NCBI GenBank assembly: GCA_037893245.1
Contig: JBAIAA010000701.1
Span: 186,001-250,000 of the forward strand
Reading direction: 5' to 3'
From: Crossaster papposus
Taxonomy: Eukaryota > Echinodermata > Asteroidea > Velatida > Solasteridae
Length of the DNA: 64,000 bases
The notes beneath the pieces are model-generated. The model searched no databases. It saw nothing but the letters and a program-made list of their open reading frames with translations, and was not told the origin of the DNA. Position 1 is the first letter of the stretch. Each line of letters begins with the position of its first letter. The position numbers and the translations under genes are program-made. This document shows, piece by piece, positions 23,971 to 34,720 of the stretch.

Positions 23971-24478
23971 TTATAATTTGTTAATAAAAATATTGTGACG
24001 AAAATGGCCCAAAAACCCAGTTTTATGTTAGCCAAAACTTACCAAATTCTCACATTTCTGCTAGCATTCAGGCATTTTCGTCTGGTAAATCTTAGTTCTC
24101 TTTTATTCAACAAATTTGACGTCTTTTTGAGTAATTTAAATCCATGACTGCATGTTCACGCACTGTAAATTGTGTGCTAAAAATAGACTTACTGGAAAAT
24201 CCAACATGGCAGCTATTCGATTTTGTGAAAATATTGGTCATTGGCCGAAAGTCCTTACATTATTTGGGGACGACTGAGACTTTTAAAAAGTGATATAATA
24301 CATTAAAAAGTTGTTATGAATAGTTATTTAGCTTCTTTAAATGAGAACTTGGTAATTTAGAAGCGATTAAGTAAGTTACGAAACGTTTTATGACCACTCT
24401 GAATTATCGTCTGGAAAGTCAGTGATTGGGTAATGAATATTCATAATTGTGATGTCACTGCATTTTCTTCAATGAACT
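23971..24478. other. Intergenic, no gene seen
   Basis: AT-rich sequence between the coding-like fragment and the GGGCCC-rich repeat block. Nothing was recognised. Confidence 0.5.
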
Positions 24479-24482
24479 TACC

Positions 24483-25095
24483 CAGCCAGCAAGCCCAAGT
24501 GGGCCCCATGTGGGTTGAGGTTGGGTTTGATGGGCTTGGGTGGGCTTGGGCTTGAAATGGGCTGCGTGTGTGTGGGTGTGTGGGGCGACGGTGGGTTTTC
24601 AGTGGGCGTGGGCATCAAATGGGCACGATGTATGGGTCCAGTGTGGGGATTTGGTAGGCTAAGTGGGCTGTTTATAAACTGGGTTTTGATAGGGCTGGCC
24701 CAAGTGGGCCCTGTGTGGGATATAGGTGGGCCCGGTGGGCTGTATTGTTAGTGGGTTTTGAGAGGGCTGTCCCATGTGGGCCCTGTGGGGGGTATAGGTG
24801 GGCCTGATGGGCTGTATTGTAAGTGGGCTTTGGGAGGGCTGGCCTAAGTGGGTCCTGTATGGGATATAGGTGGGCCCGGTGGGCTGTATTGTACATGGGC
24901 TTTGGGAGGGCTGGCCAAAGTGGGCCCTGTGTGGGATATAGTTGGGCCCGGTGGGCTGTTGTAAGTGGGCTTTGAAAGGGCTGGCCCAAGTGGGACCTCT
25001 GTGGGATATAGGTGGGCCCGGTGGGCTGTATTGTAAATGGGTTTCAAGAGGGCTGGCCAACAAGTGGGCTATGTGTGGTATATAGGTGGGCGAGG
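24483..25095. repeat. 72-bp minisatellite, GGGCCC-rich
   Basis: Imperfect copies of about 71-72 bp with the core GTGGGCCCTGTGTGGGATAT start near 24701, 24773, 24844, 24916 and 24987, with more degenerate copies outside. Because 72 is a multiple of 3, several frames stay open and give 24-residue repeats (minus 24659-25144). I do not regard these as protein genes. Confidence 0.85.
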
Positions 25096-27045
25096 TGGGC
25101 TGTACAACACTGTTATGGCCGATGGCGGTTTGCCTAAAGGTCACATTCTTGCCCTCTGATTTAACCCTTAATAATAAGGTACCACTTTAGTTGTGGCAGT
25201 GACCTCGCATACCACAGAAAAACCGTTACTGCTGTGTGACTCGACTGTGAGCCACATTTGAATTTTGGAGACGGATCGAGCAGGTACATCGCACATCGTT
25301 TTACATTAAAACAACTGGTTATTCGTGGATATAAATGCAGTTTGCCTGTCAACATACAACTAAAGTTTATTCCTGTAACGCAAGCCTTTGCTGAATGACT
25401 GTAGCTTTCTTTGAAAGGAATTTTAAGTTACGTGCAGAGAAACATTCTGTTTAACTGGTAAGTTCATTGTTATTCAAATCTTATGCCCAATTTTCCACTT
25501 GTAACGTTTTACGACACGGTTTAGATTACTTCAAATTTTACACTGCTGTATGGCTTTTTGTGAGTGTTGATCTGTGAGTCAACCTATTCATTAATTCTAT
25601 TTCCATGCAACAATTAAACGGCTATATTTTGGCATCATTTGGCCAATTTCAAATTCGCTCGGGCGTAAAAAATAATTGTAAATGGGAATAAAGAAAAGAC
25701 AACCATCTTTGTGGATTGCAACTCCGGTCAGCAATTTTGAACTTAATCATGCTGACTGTTTTTATTTTAAAGTTCTTGTTGGCCTACATTTGGGACATTT
25801 CGTGACTGCATGAAAACATTGAAAGCTAAAATGCTGGATGAGTCTTCAAAATGCATACGTCTTTCAGACCGTATTTTCTTTTTCTTGGTTTTGTTTATTT
25901 GTTTATTTCTTTTAAGTTTTAGGAGCCACCAAGAAGAACAGTCAAACCGATACTGAGGAATCGAAGCGCACAGGCTGGCTAGCGACAAGGTTGGACCATG
26001 GACGTGACAGAGATGAGACAGCGGATCAGCGAGCACACTTGAAGACGAAGTAATCAAGAAACAAGCTGCCGCAATTAAGTTAGTCACTGAGCAAAACAAA
26101 TAAGGAAATAATTGTTAAACTGTTTCGGTTACATGTTTAGGAAGTATACTTGTTGATAGTTTTAATCAGGTTAATATCTACAGTGGTAAAATAAAGACTA
26201 TTTCATTCATCGTGCATTTGTAAATTTTGGCAAACCACATTTCATGGCGTTTTAACCTGCCTGTCAAATTATATTTCCCAGGTACTTAACGATTATTTCA
26301 TCCGAGTTATTTCAAAGACGAGTGGCTTGGCCGTGATGTAATAGACTTAAATCCAGATGTAGTATATTTAGTATTTTTACCAATTTACCCATCACAAAGA
26401 TTCCCACAGCTAATTGTGCTACACTATAATATAAAGCTCTGTACACATGGACATAATGTTTAGTCGGACTCATTTATAGTTTAGATATTTTTTTCAGAGA
26501 AATAAAAAAGGTGTTTATTAGGTCCTGTTTGGGGAAACAGTATATCCTAGAAATATCCATCAAAGAAACCATTCTATGATCTTAATCTGCATAGCTTGGA
26601 TTAACTAAACCGTCTTTTGTAAAAGAGACATATTGTTAGTAAACCCAGTTCTCTTATGGCATCGAGTTGGCCGTGCATTTGACTCACAAATCATGTTTTA
26701 AAATAATCTAAATTATTAATAAGTTCCAAATAATTATTACCATTGCGAATTCTGGTTATTAAAGTACGTTTTGACAAGACACACGTACAACTGTTTGTCA
26801 CTGGTTTTGCATGCTTTCTTCTATTCCCACGACCTGAATTTGCTATAGTATATCCGGTCCGTAATATCCCACAATAAACCGATTTCACAGTGTGGGTGCT
26901 CCTAATTTAATTTAATTGAAATGAATCGAATTAAATTGAATAATGATCGAGCCCATGCTAACTTGTGTACAAGAGATGCAAGGCCCAGATGGAACTATAC
27001 GACTGCTGGGCTGCCCATTAATGTGACCCACCTTATACGTACATT

Positions 27046-28010
27046 TTGCCAACTTATAACCCGGTTAAAGCACAGAATGAGCCCACACATGACCCACATA
27101 GGACCCGCATGAATTTATGTGGGCTTGCCCATTTGGGGCCCAACTGGCGCCGGCGGACAAATCTCTGTGGGCCCCAACTGGGCAGCCCACATGGGACCCA
27201 TGAGGGAGCCCATTTGGAGCCCACTTGGGCCCCATGTGGGGCCCACTTATACCCCGATTAAAGCTCAGAAGGGACCCACACAGGACCCACACGGAGCCCA
27301 CATGAATTCATGTGGGCTTGCCCATTTGGGGCCCAAGTGGCGCCGGCGGACAAATTTGTGTGGGCCCCAACTGGGCAGCCCACATGGGACCCATGAGGGA
27401 GCCCATTTGGAGCCCACTTATACCACGGTTAAAGCTCAGAAGGGACCCACGCGGGACCCACGCGGGACCCACGCGGGACCCACGCGGGACCCACGCGGGA
27501 CCCACGCGGGACCCACGCGGGACCCACGCGGGACCCACGCGGGACCCACGCGGGACCCACGCGGGACCCACGCGGGACCCACGCGGGACCCACGCGGGAC
27601 CCACGCGGGACCCACGCGGGACCCACGCGGGACCCACGCGGGACCCACGCGGGACCCACGCGGGACCCACGCGGGACCCACGCGGGACCCACGCGGGACC
27701 CACGCGGGACCCACGCGGGACCCACGCGGGACCCACGCGGGACCCACGCGGGACCCACGCGGGACCCACGCGGGACCCACGCGGGACCCACGCGGGACCC
27801 ACGCGGGACCCACGCGGGACCCACGCGGGACCCACGCGGGACCCACGCGGGACCCACGCGGGACCCACGCGGGACCCCCATGAATTTATGTGGGCTTGCC
27901 CATTTGGGGCCCAAGTGGCGCCGGCGGACAAATCTCTGTGGGCCCCAACTGGGCAGCCCACGCGGGACCCATGAGGGAGCCCATTTGGGCCCCATGTGGG
28001 GCCCACTAGG
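27046..28010. repeat. Higher-order repeat of about 180-190 bp, three copies
   Basis: Three copies begin with CTTATA.CCCGGTTAAAGCWCAGAA-like sequence near 27053, 27247 and 27418, and each contains TTGCCCATTTGGGGCCCAA and GGCGCCGGCGGACAAAT. In the first two copies a short run of about three degenerate 11-mers lies between CAGAA and ATGAATT. In the third this run is expanded to 39 perfect units (27442-27870). Confidence 0.85.
27442..27870. repeat. 11-bp minisatellite GGGACCCACGC, 39 perfect copies
   Basis: The 429 bp are exactly 39 copies of GGGACCCACGC with no mismatch. Three units make 33 bp, so all frames are open on both strands and read as 11-residue repeats. The unit is CpG-containing and can form G-rich or partly palindromic structures. 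Perfect identity points to recent expansion. Confidence 0.95.
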
Positions 28011-28763
28011 GAATGTTGACTGGGTAGGGTTTGTTTACGTTCATTGATGGTCTGTAAACTTTACAGAAAATGAGCATTCTGGCTTATTGTGTATAATTTA
28101 TTCACATTTTAGAGCAGCTTAAGGATACAGAAACTTATGAAGATTAATTTCTAGCTTTTTATCAAATATTTTATTGAATAATTGTGAAAATTTAGGGAAT
28201 ATTTGTGTCATTGTAATATTCACGTTACTGTAAACTTTACAAATGTGGGCGTGGCCTAATTAGTTGTGTGTATTTTTTCGGGGCGCAGAGTCAAAGCGTA
28301 TAAGGGGTACATTTTGTTCATTCTGTGTTCTTTGGTTGGTGTTGGTCTACAGAGTTGTAATTGTACTGCTGGTTTCTAATGAGTGTGTAGGAATTTTTGG
28401 GAGCAAGGAAACGATTTTGGGGAGAAAGTTAATAAGTTACTGAGTCAGTAGGAGTACATGTATAAGGGAGCAAAGTGATAAATAATTTGGAGTGACTTCA
28501 GCATTGTTTTGAGCCTGGGGAGCTACAAGTAAATAGGGGAGCTACTACAAGTTAATTGGGGAGCTAAATTTATTGAGGAGCATCTTGAACGATAAGGGGA
28601 GCAAAACTGTTGTTTGAGGAGCCTGTGAGGAGCCGATCAGGATCGTGGGGAGCTCGAACCAGGAGACAGGGAGCATTGGAGTCGCTGTAAGTTATTACAC
28701 TTACATTAGTCAGATATTTTGAGTTAGACTGACGAGTCTGATTTTCCGGAGGATTATTCTGAC

Positions 28764-28877
28764 AAAGGCCAGGGGCCTTTGATATTTTTAGGAAAGGCCA
28801 GGGGCCTTGGATTTATTTAGGAAAGGCCAGGGTCCTTGGATTTATTTAGGAAAGGCCAGGGGCCTTGGATATATTTA
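28764..28877. repeat. 29-bp tandem repeat, about 4 copies
   Basis: The unit AGGAAAGGCCAGGGGCCTTG plus GATTTATTT recurs at a 29-bp period (for example 28819 and 28848). The part AAGGCCAGGGGCCTT is an imperfect palindrome. Confidence 0.85.
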
Positions 28878-29578
28878 AGTTAGCTAGATGTATTTAGCTA
28901 GGATTAGAGACAGGTTTAAACGTTGCCTGGTCCTTGCTTTGTTGGACGAGTTTAAACGATACTCGATTCCATTTTGGGTAGGGGTGAACGATACCCTGTC
29001 TCAATTCGACTACTTTGTGTGTGTGACACCCCCAGCTATACCCCTCCCCCAACTCCTCCCCAACTCCTCCCCATCTCCTCCCCTTTTGTATTAAGCTAAT
29101 CCTAGGGATTGTGTAGTACTGAGAGCCAGTTAATGGATTGGAAACTGACTAGAGTTATTGGAGTATGAACTGATGACTATTGGAATGAACTGTATTATAA
29201 ACATTATTCTCGAGATTGTAATTTGTAGTGGATCAATAAGCTGTATTGTAAACATTATTCTCTAGATTAGTGGAACTCCTGGATTGTTAAGATAGTTTTC
29301 TTGAATTGAAAACTGGATTGTAATTAATTTTAGAGGTTGTAAATATTGATAGCACCTGATCAAATTCTGCAATCTATTGTTATGCTGTGATTGGATTTGC
29401 TGATTTCGAATTAAATAATTGTTACATTTTTGTTCTGAATTTCTGGTTTCCCCGACAACATTTATTTAAGTCCAGTCTCTCGTGAAGTATTCTCTCCTTG
29501 GTTAAGCTTCGTCATTTATTTTGACCCGGATCCACGTCAGCTATTGAAAATTACTAAACCGGAGAGCCCAAACTCCGG

Positions 29579-29781
29579 TTTACTTTGGATTCGGATAATT
29601 TTTAGCTTAATTCCGTATGTCGGTATGCGATGCGTGTTAGTCCCACGCGCGTCCCATGCGATGCGTGTTGGTCGCGCGTGGTACCAACATGCATCGCATA
29701 CCGACACGGCAGCAAATTAGTGCCGAGGCAGCTTGTGCAATTAAGCTGGAAATTTCACTCGTTATCCGAATCGTAAGTAAA
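29579..29781. repeat. Nested inverted repeat
   Basis: The outer arms TTTACTTTGGATTCGGATAA (29579-29598) and TTATCCGAATCGTAAGTAAA (29762-29781) enclose an inner inverted repeat, TGTCGGTATGCGATG at about 29619 with CATCGCATACCGACA at about 29692-29706. CpG-rich GCGATGCGTGTT words recur in the loop. Probably a MITE. Confidence 0.6.
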
Positions 29782-30481
29782 CCTTAGTACCACAATATTA
29801 ATCCGCCAGTTTCGGAGCAAACGGGAAGGCCAGGACGCGGAACTAAAGGTTTTTTTTTTTTTTTTTTTTTTGTTTACCAAAATGGTAAAATTAATCATTT
29901 TTAAAAAAAAAGAAAAAAAAAAAGGAGGCGGCCCCCAAAAAGGAAGCGGGCGGTGACGCTAAAGATGTTTTTTTTTTATTTGGCCTTACATCACAAAGTT
30001 AATCGACATGACCTTTGTAGAAAAATCTGGAAACTAAACTCACCGGAATGAAGAGCGATTTCGATCAACTGCCAATGAAAATCCAAAACTCAGAACAATC
30101 TGTAGCGCTATAAACGCGAAATATCGGTCTGGCTAAGTCAAGATCACACACACCGAATAAATTAATTATGCACAGAACTGTCAGAAGAAATGTAAACAGT
30201 TGCCTTGGTTGTTTGTTGACGAATAGAACATGGCGGATAAATACGTCATTCGAGTGACGCAACTAGTGTATACCATTTTTGTGTAGGGCTGTATGAACAT
30301 ATCCGACAAGGAAAGGAAAAATTGAAAACGAAATGCAATTCGTAAATAAACATAATAAAATAGAAGAACCAAAGCCAATTGTTTTAATTAATATCAAGGA
30401 CAAAAAGTTGCAGAATTATTCTACCTACCGAGTGTAAAAATAGGAGTGTAGTAAAATTTTCAACGTACCTGCCCTCCTTCC

Positions 30482-30680
30482 TACTACAATGGTACGGCCA
30501 ACATCTACCGTACCGCCGGCCGGCGCGGGTTGCGCACTCGATCGTTCGATCGATCGAACGCGCTATACTATGTAAAACAAAAAGACAAGGAAAGGACGCG
30601 CCCACTAGCGCCCTCTAGAAACGCGTCGCGTTCTACTCGTACAGCGCGAGTGTTTACCCACCCACATCCGTGCATGTTTG
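30482..30680 (-). promoter_or_regulatory. CpG-rich promoter-like region, unit 1
   Basis: CpG-dense island in AT-rich DNA (CCGCCGGCCGGCGCGGG, and an 18-bp palindrome CGTTCGATCGATCGAACG at 30543-30560). Facing left are minus-strand splice-like signals: a donor CAG|GTACGT ending an exon at 30469, then an acceptor TTCTTCTGACAG and an exon 30044-30177 with donor CCG|GTGAGT. I infer a promoter with untranslated 5' exons. In this edge unit no kinase gene lies to the left, so it would be an orphan. Confidence 0.35.
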
Positions 30681-32092
30681 TAAACATCGCTCGCTTTCGG
30701 CTATTTTTAAGCTGCACTGCGATTACTTTCCAAGCAAAATGGCATAACAAGCTGCCTCAATTTTTATGAAATTCAAACATTTCCGTTGGAATTTAACAAA
30801 AATTGGTCCCCACAATTTAGATTCAGACTTGTGACAAATTAAAAAATCGTACGATTCATGGCACGTGTGAGAGAACATCGGATTAATAATAACGCGTGTG
30901 TGGGGAGTACATTGGAGCTATTCGTTAAAATGTAAACAAATCTGAACGGAGCATTAAGAACCTCACACAATTATTAAAAAAATGGCAAGATTTACAATGA
31001 TGGCAAAATGGACCAAACGACCTGGGGTGAGAGAAAATGTTAGAAGACGGAACACTGAAATCAATAAAACAATCTCTGAACAGAGCATTAAGAAGACCAC
31101 ACATTCAACAAATAAATAACAAATGGACCAATAAAACGACCTGGGGAGAAAGAAAAGGGAAAAAGACGAGACACTGAAATTAATATTAACTGACATCCCT
31201 ATTTGAACAGAGCATTAAAGAATTAGACCACACATTCAACAAATAAATAACAAATGGCACGATTGACAATAATGGCAAAAAGGACCAATAAAACGACCTG
31301 GGAAGTGGATACAAAATTAAAAAAGACAGAACACTGAAATCAATTTAGAATTAGGCTATTTTTACAGAACATTAAAGAAGACCACACATTCAATAAATAA
31401 ATAAATGGCAGGATTGACTTTGGCAAAAAAAAGACACACATTTACCCTGGTGACCTCCTCCTATCCCTTGCAATAATGAAGTGTATTTCACTGCTAATAT
31501 TAATAGGAAAACCGATTATTCATACAGAAACGCAACACTGGTAAAATAAAACACGGAATGAACATGCGAGTACTTTTTATTTTACTGTATTTTATTTCAA
31601 ACCCAGTTGTGACTTATTAAAAGGGAAATGCACTTGGTACATTTGCAAAAGGGCTAGAGAAAAAATGGTTTCCAATGTTATAGACCAGTCACATATCCAC
31701 TATATAAGCCAACAAATTGTTTCCCACTATGAAAAGCAAATGCAGATTTTGTTTGGACTTTTCTTCCGCAAAACTGCTCAGGATTAATATGTTTTAATAC
31801 ATCATTTATTTATTGCAATTACCAACGTGAGTTGTGTAAACTCTAGTGACAATGTAAAGTGACGAGAGGTAACTGAAAGGAAATGAATGGCATAACAAGT
31901 AACGACCGTTTTGATTTGAAAGGAATTTTGCTTCTCATCGTTCTTATACTTTCCTATATTAAAAATCACCAATTCGATTGCTTTTATAATCAATTTCCAA
32001 TCTGATTTACTATTTCAAGCACAGGATTTTCGGGATTTTTCTATTTGTCAGGATTAAGTATTACATGTACACAGAATAAAGATGGTTTTGTT

Positions 32093-32360
32093 TCATGGTG
32101 TGAGGGGTTGTTTCATGTTGGGGGGGGGGGGGGGGGTTGGTTCATATTGGGGGAGGGGGGGAGGGGTTGTTTCATGGTGGGGGGGGGGGGGGTTTCATGG
32201 TGGGGGGGGGGGGTTGTTTCATGGTGGGGGTTATGGGGGGGGGGTTATGGTAGGGGGTGGGGGGGATTTCATGTTGGGGGGCGGTTCATATTGGGGGAGG
32301 GGGGGAGGGGTTGTTTCATGGTGGGGGGGGGGGGGGGGGGGGTGTTTCATGGTGGGGGAG
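32093..32360 (+). repeat. Poly-G / TTTCATGGTGGGGG block
   Basis: G runs of 5 to 20 bases are separated by TTGTTTCATGGT-like words. Counterparts lie at about 38803-39100, 45538-45822 and 52264-52545. Run lengths and the number of words differ among the four copies, as expected of a slipping G-rich tract. It lies downstream of the kinase stop, and the kinase transcript would carry the C-rich strand. Confidence 0.9.
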
Positions 32361-32483
32361 AATTTTGTTCTTCATACCGGTAAATGCATCAGACAAGAAG
32401 ACACCGCTAACTGCTGGAGGAGACCTGCTGCTGAAAAGGCAAGGAAAAGGTCTTGGAGCAACGGACTGGGCCTGCATGATGTT

Positions 32484-32489
32484 TTTATT
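32484..32489 (-). terminator. Candidate poly(A) signal of kinase gene
   Basis: AATAAA on the minus strand about 310 bp beyond the kinase stop codon, present in every full unit. It is the first such hexamer I see downstream. It lies before the poly-G block. Confidence 0.35.
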
Positions 32490-32581
32490 TGGACTGATAA
32501 ATGTAATTGCGCTTGCTGATAATCAGTTTGGTGAAATTGAGATGTGGTCATTTAGCAACAGAAACTGATACAAATTGAACC

Positions 32582-32737
32582 ATGTCGAGTAGTGTAACCA
32601 CATTTGGAGCATTAAATCTGCTTATTTTGTTCACCAAACTCGCAAGCTGCATGAGCACAAACACTGGAAAAGGGAAGGTAAAAGATACTCTTGAGGTGCA
32701 GAGGCTGCTGGGATTTGTTTCTACAGTACTGCTCTAA
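32582..32737 (+). CDS. Small 51-residue ORF facing the kinase gene
   Basis: ATG at 32582 to TAA at 32735-32737, beginning MSSSVTTFGALNLLILFTKL, with a hydrophobic stretch that could be a signal or anchor segment. It is present with no visible change at 39317, 46041 and 52764, but whole units are nearly identical, so this is weak evidence. It ends 60 bp before the kinase stop, convergent to it. Possibly only 3' UTR sequence. Confidence 0.2.
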   Translation: MSSSVTTFGALNLLILFTKLASCMSTNTGKGKVKDTLEVQRLLGFVSTVLL

Positions 32738-32797
32738 AAAGGTAGTTCTAACTTCCAGTATCTTGTCTCTTACCTCACCCTGCATTCAAATTATATC

Positions 32798-34720
32798 CTA
32801 CTTCCAGTGTTTGGACATCTTCTTACAAATATCCGCCATTATTGGACGCCTTCTAAAATCAACATTCTGGCATTTTTTTCCAACTTGCCGCAATCGTCGA
32901 ATTCCTGCTGCCTTTCCGATGTTGATTAGCAGGTCTCCCAATGCATAAATTTCAGCAGGCTTGTTGAAGGGCGAGTCCTCCTCCATAACCTCTGGAGCCA
33001 TCTGGGGACACTCCAGGTACATCTGGTTGATGAGATGCTCTGGAATACGGAGCCAGGGATCAGCCACCTCAAGACATGCATTGCCAAGATCAATAATCTT
33101 GGCAAGCCATCTTGTCTTCTTGCCCTCATTTGCTTTATACACAAGTATGTTGTCTGGTTTAATGTCACAGTGCACATATTCGTTGTTGTGCATGTGCAGC
33201 AAGCCCTCGCACACACGCCGTACAACACGCAGCCAGTTCTTGCGGGAGAGTGCTCCCGGGGTGCCACTCCAGTCCAGAGCATCCTGTAGAGTTGTTACCG
33301 ACAGGGTGTTCTTATCGCCCACAAACTCATACAGCATCGTCCGGAGGGGCCGCTGTTCCAACACACCGTACAGCTTGGGGAACGAGGGGTGCTCTCCAAT
33401 GGCTGCCACAGCTATAATCTCCTGCCAAAGTGGTCCCTCCGAATCCTGTGCCTGCAGAACCTTGGCTGCAGCTACAGTGTCATCAGGCAAACGGACTGCA
33501 GTCACCTGAGCAAACGCCCCTTCTCCCACCATTCCACGGCACTGTCCATAGCGGTCGACCACAGCAGGCTTGATATGTCTGCAACTATACATCCTGCACC
33601 CAAGATGAGGATGGTAGACAATCTCCACAGTGGCGGGTTTAGGAACAGCTCCTGGTGAGAGAGGCACTACTGGTGAGAAAGGTGCTTCCTGTGATGGAGC
33701 GCCCGGAGCTGACGGAGGGGCAACCTGTGACAGAGGGGCTACCTGTGACGGCGAGACGACCTGTGACGTCGGGGCTGCGTGTGACGGCGGGGCTGCCTGT
33801 GACGGCGGGGCTGCCTGTGAGGGCGGGACTACCTGTGACGGCGGGACTACCTGTGACGGCGGGACTACCTGAGACGTCGGGACTACCTGTGACGGCGGGA
33901 CTACCTGTGACGGCGGGGCGGCCTGTGACGGCGAGGCTGCCTGTGACGGCGAGGCTGCCTGTGACGGCGGGACTACCTGTGAGGGCGGGACTGCCTGTGA
34001 GGGCGGGGCGGCCTGTGACGGCGAGGCTGCCTGTGACGGCGGGACTACCTGTGAGGGCGGGACTACCTGTGAGGGCGGGACTACCTGTGACGGAGAGACT
34101 GCCTGTGACGGCGGAGCTGCCTGTGACAGCGGGGGTTGCAGTGGAGTAGGGGCGTCCGGTGATGGAGGGGCTGGTGGTGAGGGAGTTGCTAATGGCGACC
34201 CAGGGGCTGCTGTAAATGGAGGGGATGCTGGCGACCCAGGGGCTGCTGATGACCCAGGGGCTGCTGATGACCCAGGAGCTGCTGATGACCCATGGGCTGC
34301 TGATGACCCAGCGGCTGCCGATGAACTAGGGACTGCTGCCGATGGTGACCCGGTGGATTTTGCCGACACAGGGGCTGCACCTCTTTTCTTTCTATGAATG
34401 ACATATTCCAGAATGAAATGTTAAATAGTTTCAACTGTCAAATATTTTAGATTGATTCAGAATCAAGATATTTTGTCTTAATATTTTAAGTGTCCACTGC
34501 CTTTTGTTCTATAGAGGAAACTGTTGACTAACTTGTCAAACATACTTTGTGTCTTGCGGTACGTCTTACATTTTTTGTCAGGTTAAAGGTTTTCTTTTCA
34601 AAATGAAGGGTTTTGAACCAATACATTCACAAATAAACAAGTAATTTATGTCAAAGGCATGCCCACTTACTTTTTATGGTAGAATATCGCACGTAGGGTT
34701 CTCCTCAGTCTTCCAGGCAT
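32798..34720 (-). CDS. Pro/Ser-rich protein kinase, array copy 1
   Basis: Two exons. Exon 1 is 34671-34720: ATG and 16 codons (MPGRLRRTLRAIFYHK), ending in donor AAAAA|GTAAGT. Exon 2 is 32798-34391 after acceptor TCATAG, with a 279-bp intron; phases fit and give 547 residues. The long exon-2 frame has no ATG near its start, which is why exon 1 is needed. Residues about 25-245 are low complexity, first GSSAAP-type, then SQVVPP-type six-residue (18-bp) repeats. The kinase domain spans about 299-545: glycine loop GEGAFAQV (306-313), Lys327, Glu341, catalytic loop HCDIKPDN (Asp426, Asn431), DLG (Asp451), APE (482-484). All catalytic residues are present, but Cys replaces the HRD arginine, so it is a non-RD kinase. 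No signal peptide or membrane segment; the N terminus is basic. Family unassigned; substrate unknown. This copy has Asp461, Glu488 and Ile534 where copies 2-4 have Gly, Gly and Thr. Confidence 0.85.
34392..34670 (-). other. Intron of kinase gene copy 1
   Basis: 279-bp intron with donor GTAAGTGGG and acceptor ATGTCATTCATAG. TTTAAC upstream of the acceptor could serve as branch point. Equivalent introns: 41127-41405, 47851-48129 and 54574-54852. A second in-frame acceptor (AAAAG, exon from 34382) would remove three residues. Confidence 0.7.

Larger units (their letters stand above)
24479..28027. mobile_element. Possible 3.5-kb composite element with GGGCCC-rich ends
   Basis: The left end TTACCCAGCCAGCAAGCCCA and the complement of the right end (CTACCCAGTCAACATTCCCT) align imperfectly, both followed by AGTGGGCCCC. 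The two GGGCCC-rich repeat blocks (24483-25095 and 27046-28010) are in opposite orientation around a 1.95-kb ordinary-composition core (25096-27045) with no recognised gene. This could be one mobile element with long repetitive inverted ends. No target duplication was confirmed. Confidence 0.35.
28028..29985. other. Repeat-rich spacer before the array, no gene seen
   Basis: 28380-28680 is GGGGAGC-rich, and 29041-29090 is rich in CTCCCC. The 29-bp tandem repeat and the hairpin listed separately lie here. T and A runs at about 29850-29870 and 29900-29930 precede the first array unit. No frame has recognisable protein features. Confidence 0.5.

Noticed and set aside
24659-25144. 161-codon minus frame of 24-residue repeats
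   Set aside because: A result of a 72-bp minisatellite period divisible by three.
27119-28006. Repeat protein frames of RDPRGTHAGPT or GSRVGPAWVPR type on both strands
   Set aside because: Three 11-bp units make 33 bp, so every frame is open; no start context, splice sites or non-repeat domain.
30065-30378. Two 65-codon frames found unchanged in all five units
   Set aside because: Identity only reflects near-identical units; they overlap each other and contain the inferred 5' UTR splice sites.
32045-32568. Glycine/tryptophan-rich open frames over the poly-G block (also about 38755-39303, 45490-46027, 52216-52750)
   Set aside because: They arise from G runs without stops, and their lengths and frames change between units; no start or splice support.
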